Shown here: one piece after another, positions 20,115 through 22,711 of the stretch | Numbering within the stretch: the stretch's first letter is position 1 | Layout of the letters: the number at the start of each line of letters is the position of its first letter | Source: a virus | Strand: one strand, 5' to 3' | Virus record (IMG/VR): IMGVR_UViG_3300029922_001273 | Coordinates: 1 to 22,711 of that record | Length of the DNA stretch: 22,711 bases | Made by a program: the position numbers and the translations under genes | The notes under the pieces: model-generated | Databases searched by the model: none | What the model saw: the letters and a program-made list of their open reading frames with translations, nothing else | Told to the model about the DNA's origin: nothing

Positions 20115-20146
20115 TTGAAGCGCAGAATTTGCTGAAGTCATATAAT
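20115..20146 (+). promoter_or_regulatory. Candidate integrase promoter
   Basis: A consensus -10 TATAAT (20141-20146) lies 68 bp before the integrase ATG. The best -35 is TTGAAG (20115-20120), with a long 20-nt spacer, so the match is imperfect. Downstream is a GTGTGA/TCACAC inverted repeat (20175-20180 and 20190-20195) that could be an operator within the leader. Confidence 0.4.
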
Positions 20147-20174
20147 CCTTTAGTTTCAATATGTTGAAAAACGT

Positions 20175-20195
20175 GTGTGAAAATAAGTCTCACAC
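20175..20195 (+). promoter_or_regulatory. GTGTGA-9-TCACAC inverted repeat in integrase leader
   Basis: Perfect 6-bp arms with a 9-nt spacer, 18 bp before the integrase start. Possible operator or leader stem. Confidence 0.35.
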
Positions 20196-20213
20196 GATGG
20201 TACATTATAAGGT

Positions 20214-21461
20214 ATGCCCGCTAAACGAACGACCCTGGAACTGTACAAGCGACACTCGCGTTGTGAGACTCTCCCAACTCTTGAAAAACCCCCCGAAAAC
20301 CCCGACTTCTACTTCAAATGCGCCTGCAATTTCTACCTGCGGGGGTTCCGGCCAAGTGGTGAACAAATCGACAGGAAAAGTCTTCTCACAAACGACTTTG
20401 ATAAGGCTGATGACCTCCGCCTCGCGATGATTCGCGAAGACCTTGGCAAAGCTAAGCAAGAAGCTGCACATGGCAAGCTGATCGATGAGTGCATAAAGGA
20501 TTACCTCAAATCCTGGAACCTGGAGGTGGCTGGTGACACCCTTGAAATGCACACTTACGTGCTGGGGGTATTCCAAACCTTTTGCGAGAAGCGCGAAGTC
20601 TTTCACATGTTGCGACTGGACGCGGACCTTTTGGAGAAGTTCCGCGTGAATGGTTTCCCCGGCACCAAGCACAACACCAGAGCAACATACATGAGCAAGC
20701 TCAAGTGCTTTTTGAAGGAAGCGTTCCGGCTGGGATGGATCGACACGGCGCTGGCGCTCAAGGTGAAAAATATGCGGGCGATGCACTCGCAAGGGATACC
20801 CTTCACACGTAATGAGATCGCCCTCTTTCGACGGGGGGTTTTGGATCTCAAACCGTCGTTTCGCTACGACTACCGCAACAAACCGCAGACCGCGCTTCTC
20901 ATGGGTGACGTTCAGCTTCAAACGGGTTTGCGAATTTCCGACGTGACCCAGTTTGATCCTGACAAAATGACGCCAACGAAAATATCAGGGCGTACCCGTT
21001 ATGCCTATGTGCCGCAGAAGAGCCGGAGAGTTAACGTTGAGCCAAAGGAGGAGGAAACTTATCTTGACACTGACTTGGCTGATGCGATTCGCGCTTGCGA
21101 CTGGATGAGTAAAGAGTTGCCGTTCTCCCACGGCGGTTACGATTTCGAGGAACTCGGTCAACACTACTACGTGCTAATGCAAGAAGTTGGTGAAGCGGTT
21201 GGTGTGAAGAAATGTCGCCCCCACCGGCTCCGCGACACCTTCGCCGTTCGGATGCTTTGCGAAGGGATGGCGCTTGACGATCTAGCTAAACTCTTGACAC
21301 ACAAAGACACCAAAGTAACGCGCAAGCACTACAATTTCTGGGTCGATGACCGTTCAGAGCGGTTGGCGGAAGTTGCCGCCAAGTGCGCCGCAGCATCCAA
21401 ACTTCGTAGTGATGAAGAAGAAAAGCGGTTTATAAAAGCGGGCGCGAAGGCGTTCAATTAG
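20214..21461 (+). CDS. Tyrosine recombinase (phage integrase)
   Basis: This 415-residue integrase catalyses site-specific insertion and excision of the phage. The catalytic set is complete by position: Arg240 in TGLRISDV, Lys269 in PQKSRRVNV, His337 and Arg340 in CRPHRLRDTFAVRML, His363 in LLTHKDTKVTRKHY, and nucleophile Tyr373. The N-terminal half holds the SAM-like core-binding domain (about 88-185, including a YMSKLKCFLKEAFRLGWI helix). The start is ATG 20214 with AAGG very close (TATAAGGT), so initiation may be weak. Its stop overlaps the convergent HTH gene by 8 bp. Its presence marks the phage as temperate and suggests the attachment site is nearby. Confidence 0.95.
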   Translation: MPAKRTTLELYKRHSRCETLPTLEKPPENPDFYFKCACNFYLRGFRPSGEQIDRKSLLTNDFDKADDLRLAMIREDLGKAKQEAAHGKLIDECIKDYLKSWNLEVAGDTLEMHTYVLGVFQTFCEKREVFHMLRLDADLLEKFRVNGFPGTKHNTRATYMSKLKCFLKEAFRLGWIDTALALKVKNMRAMHSQGIPFTRNEIALFRRGVLDLKPSFRYDYRNKPQTALLMGDVQLQTGLRISDVTQFDPDKMTPTKISGRTRYAYVPQKSRRVNVEPKEEETYLDTDLADAIRACDWMSKELPFSHGGYDFEELGQHYYVLMQEVGEAVGVKKCRPHRLRDTFAVRMLCEGMALDDLAKLLTHKDTKVTRKHYNFWVDDRSERLAEVAAKCAAASKLRSDEEEKRFIKAGAKAFN

Positions 21462-21966
21462 CGTGCTCTTTGCGGTACCGTAAGTACACTGACTCGGGAA
21501 TGCCTAGCGCTGTGTACTTGCGCGTTTGCGTCCCATCTTCCTTTGTCGCTTCGGCACCCCGGTAAACCTCAACGCCTTCCACATTGCGGAACATACGACG
21601 CAAAGTGTCTGGCGACCTACCCGGCCACATCTGGTGAATCTCCAGCACACTGTAGACCCGTTCGGCCTTGGTGACGACAGCGGGTACCGGCTCTGGTTCA
21701 GGCGGGGCCTTGTGTGTGTTCCGCAACCGCATAGCAGCTTCTTTGGCTAGCTGTTTGGGTGGCGTCTGCCGTGCCGCCAATTCCTCTTTAATCCGCGCAA
21801 TCCGTTCCCGCGTCTCAAGCAGAATAGCTAGCTGGTCCTTAATAGCGTTCAGCCGCGCGCTGTCGGCGTTCAGCCGTGCAAGGTCGGTGAGTATAGGGCC
21901 AAGCCGGGTTAGGGCCGCCTGCGAGTAGTGAAGGATGTCAGCGGGAGAGACAGCCTGAGTTGACAT
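21454..21966 (-). CDS. Coiled-coil / HTH protein, candidate excisionase
   Basis: The start chosen is ATG 21964-21966 (MSTQAVSPADILHYSQ, 170 residues), with AGGGG before it; the frame runs 40 codons further up to 22086, through hairpin and terminator DNA that is unlikely to be coding. Residues about 15-75 are a charged helix likely to form a coiled coil (LARLNADSARLNAIKDQLAIL). The C-terminus looks like an excisionase/MerR-like winged HTH: AERVYSVLEIHQMWPGRSPD, then LRRMFRNVEGVEVYRG, then RKYTALGIPESVYLRY. Position beside and convergent with integrase (8-bp overlap) supports a recombination-directionality role, but this is inference. Confidence 0.6.
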   Translation of the reverse strand: MSTQAVSPADILHYSQAALTRLGPILTDLARLNADSARLNAIKDQLAILLETRERIARIKEELAARQTPPKQLAKEAAMRLRNTHKAPPEPEPVPAVVTKAERVYSVLEIHQMWPGRSPDTLRRMFRNVEGVEVYRGAEATKEDGTQTRKYTALGIPESVYLRYRKEHAN

Positions 21967-22014
21967 ACAACCCCTAGTGCCCGCCCGCGCCAAAAAATCT
22001 CTCACAAGATTCCG

Positions 22015-22075
22015 GCTAGGATTTTTCCTAGCGTTAAACGCAAAACGGCCCGCCGTGGTGCGACCAAGGCGGGCC
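22015..22075 (-). terminator. Rho-independent terminator after the HNH-AP2 gene, plus adjacent hairpin
   Basis: On the minus strand, GGCCCGCC (from 22075-22068) pairs with GGCGGGCC (22054-22047), with inner TGGT/ACCA pairing, followed by GTTTTG (22046-22041). It lies 57 nt downstream of the HNH-AP2 stop and fits a terminator for that gene. A second perfect hairpin GCTAGGA-TTTT-TCCTAGC (22015-22032) follows before the next minus-strand gene. Confidence 0.75.
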
Positions 22076-22131
22076 TGATGATCCACTTCTCTCTACTTCC
22101 AATCGTGTGGCAGCGTCTTAACCGCCACTCT

Positions 22132-22653
22132 CTACACCGACCCGAAATTCGGCTTGGCATAATCACGGTGCAATTCTATGCAGGCCGTATCGTATTTTTC
22201 CGCCGCAATCTCCGGTGTCGGCCAAGTGCCAAGACCGTAGTGTTTTCTGTTCGCCGTGATCGCCGCCCGCCATCCTGGGCCGTGAGCGCTCACTCCCTTA
22301 TAGCCGCTGCGGTTGCACTTGTACTTCGGCCTATTTTGCGCATTCCCACAATCAGCCGCCACCCTCACCGCCGACCGCCGACAATCCAGGCCGCTGCCTG
22401 CTTTGTGATCGATAGTCACGCCCGGAGCGCCGAATAAGAGCGTATGAAGCGATACGGTCCGGCGCGCGCCGTCCTCTTGCCGGATCGACGCATGACAGTA
22501 CATGGTATTGCGCGGATGCTTCTTGCAGCTACCGCCTAGCAGCCACCGGTGACCTTTTATCTTGTCGTAGTCGGCTTCGTCGATGAGCGCTAGGTGGACG
22601 TCGCCGTTCTTCCGCCGCATCACGATGCCGATAGAGCCGTCTGACATTCGCAC
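22132..22653 (-). CDS. HNH-AP2 homing-type endonuclease, start uncertain or beyond window
   Basis: About 173 residues from GTG 22653 (ATG 22647 is two codons later). The N-terminal half (VHLALIDEADYDKIKGHRW) and SLHTLLFGAPGVTIDHKAG then LDCRRSAVRV match HNH_3 homing endonucleases. The C-terminus NRSGYKGVSAHGPGWRAAI, KHYGLGTWPTPEIAAEKYD and YAKPNF is an AP2 DNA-binding domain. The usual LDNRR reads LDCRR and the following NLR-type segment reads AVRV, so activity is uncertain. The frame stays open to the right edge (Asn/Ser-rich, then KGGECSKKGPNPI) with no start codon seen there. The gene may therefore begin outside the window. Such genes are selfish elements in phages. Confidence 0.8.
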   Translation of the reverse strand: MRMSDGSIGIVMRRKNGDVHLALIDEADYDKIKGHRWLLGGSCKKHPRNTMYCHASIRQEDGARRTVSLHTLLFGAPGVTIDHKAGSGLDCRRSAVRVAADCGNAQNRPKYKCNRSGYKGVSAHGPGWRAAITANRKHYGLGTWPTPEIAAEKYDTACIELHRDYAKPNFGSV

Positions 22654-22711
22654 TATGGGGTTTGGCCCTTTCTTCGAGCATTCCCCGCCTTTGTTGCTGC
22701 TGTTGCTGTTG

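Noticed and set aside
19626-20213. tRNA gene as attachment site next to integrase
   Set aside because: I looked for cloverleaf features around integrase and the window edges and saw none; the inverted repeats there do not fit a tRNA.
20205-20921. 238-codon minus-strand frame opposite the integrase
   Set aside because: Antisense to an intact tyrosine recombinase with complete catalytic residues; no independent support.
21967-22086. 40-codon upstream extension of the coiled-coil/HTH gene
   Set aside because: It would translate a strong terminator and a second hairpin; the ATG at 21966 has a reasonable ribosome site.

Overview
The window is a stretch of a temperate tailed-phage genome, either a prophage or a phage contig, of the HK97-head (siphovirus-like) type. 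The host cannot be named from sequence. The DNA is moderately GC-rich by eye, several genes lack a clear Shine-Dalgarno, and GTG and TTG starts are frequent. That is compatible with Acidobacteriota, Verrucomicrobiota or similar Gram-negative lineages, but it is only an impression. No rRNA, tRNA, CRISPR array or IS element was seen.

Layout, left to right. Positions 1-6803, all minus strand, hold the head and packaging block. Read in transcription order it is a ParB-like/DNA methyltransferase, terminase small subunit (P27 family), terminase large subunit, a 55-bp tandem repeat, a small membrane protein, portal, ClpP-like prohead protease, and the major capsid protein, which runs off the left edge. 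Most junctions are ATGA or 8-nt overlaps. Positions 7029-9387, minus strand, are a DNA-metabolism/moron block: an EcoRI-type adenine methylase without a visible nuclease partner, a 41-codon ORF, a DUF2513 gene, a 38-codon ORF and an HNH endonuclease. A 37-bp direct repeat brackets the DUF2513 segment.

Positions 9922-15153 are the replication module. A primase-polymerase/VapE-type helicase (minus) diverges from a family A DNA polymerase with a 3'-5' exonuclease (plus), which is followed by an SSB-like protein ending in the canonical acidic tip DDDVPF. One 10-bp motif, CGGGTATTCA, lies in front of all three genes. Then come a 16-codon ORF, a small winged-helix-like protein and a winged-helix/AP2 fusion (15212-16520).

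Positions 16517-20213 are an accessory, probably regulatory region of unrecognised genes (320, 129, 95, 139 and 75 aa). Its DNA is dense in perfect palindromes: a 25-bp-periodic array with symmetric flank changes, a 46-bp perfect palindrome, two foldable diverged repeats, and a leader motif at fixed distance from two start codons. I infer that the lysogeny switch and/or an origin lies here, but no CI/Cro-like repressor was recognised. Positions 20214-22711 hold a tyrosine integrase, a convergent coiled-coil/HTH protein that could be the excisionase, a rho-independent terminator and an HNH-AP2 homing-type endonuclease gene near or across the right edge.

The strongest candidates for undescribed biology are the palindrome-rich control region at 17480-17800, the stem-loop and ORF arrangement that could gate DUF2513 translation (7808-7946), the winged-helix/AP2 operon, and the three-copy operator tying the replication genes together.
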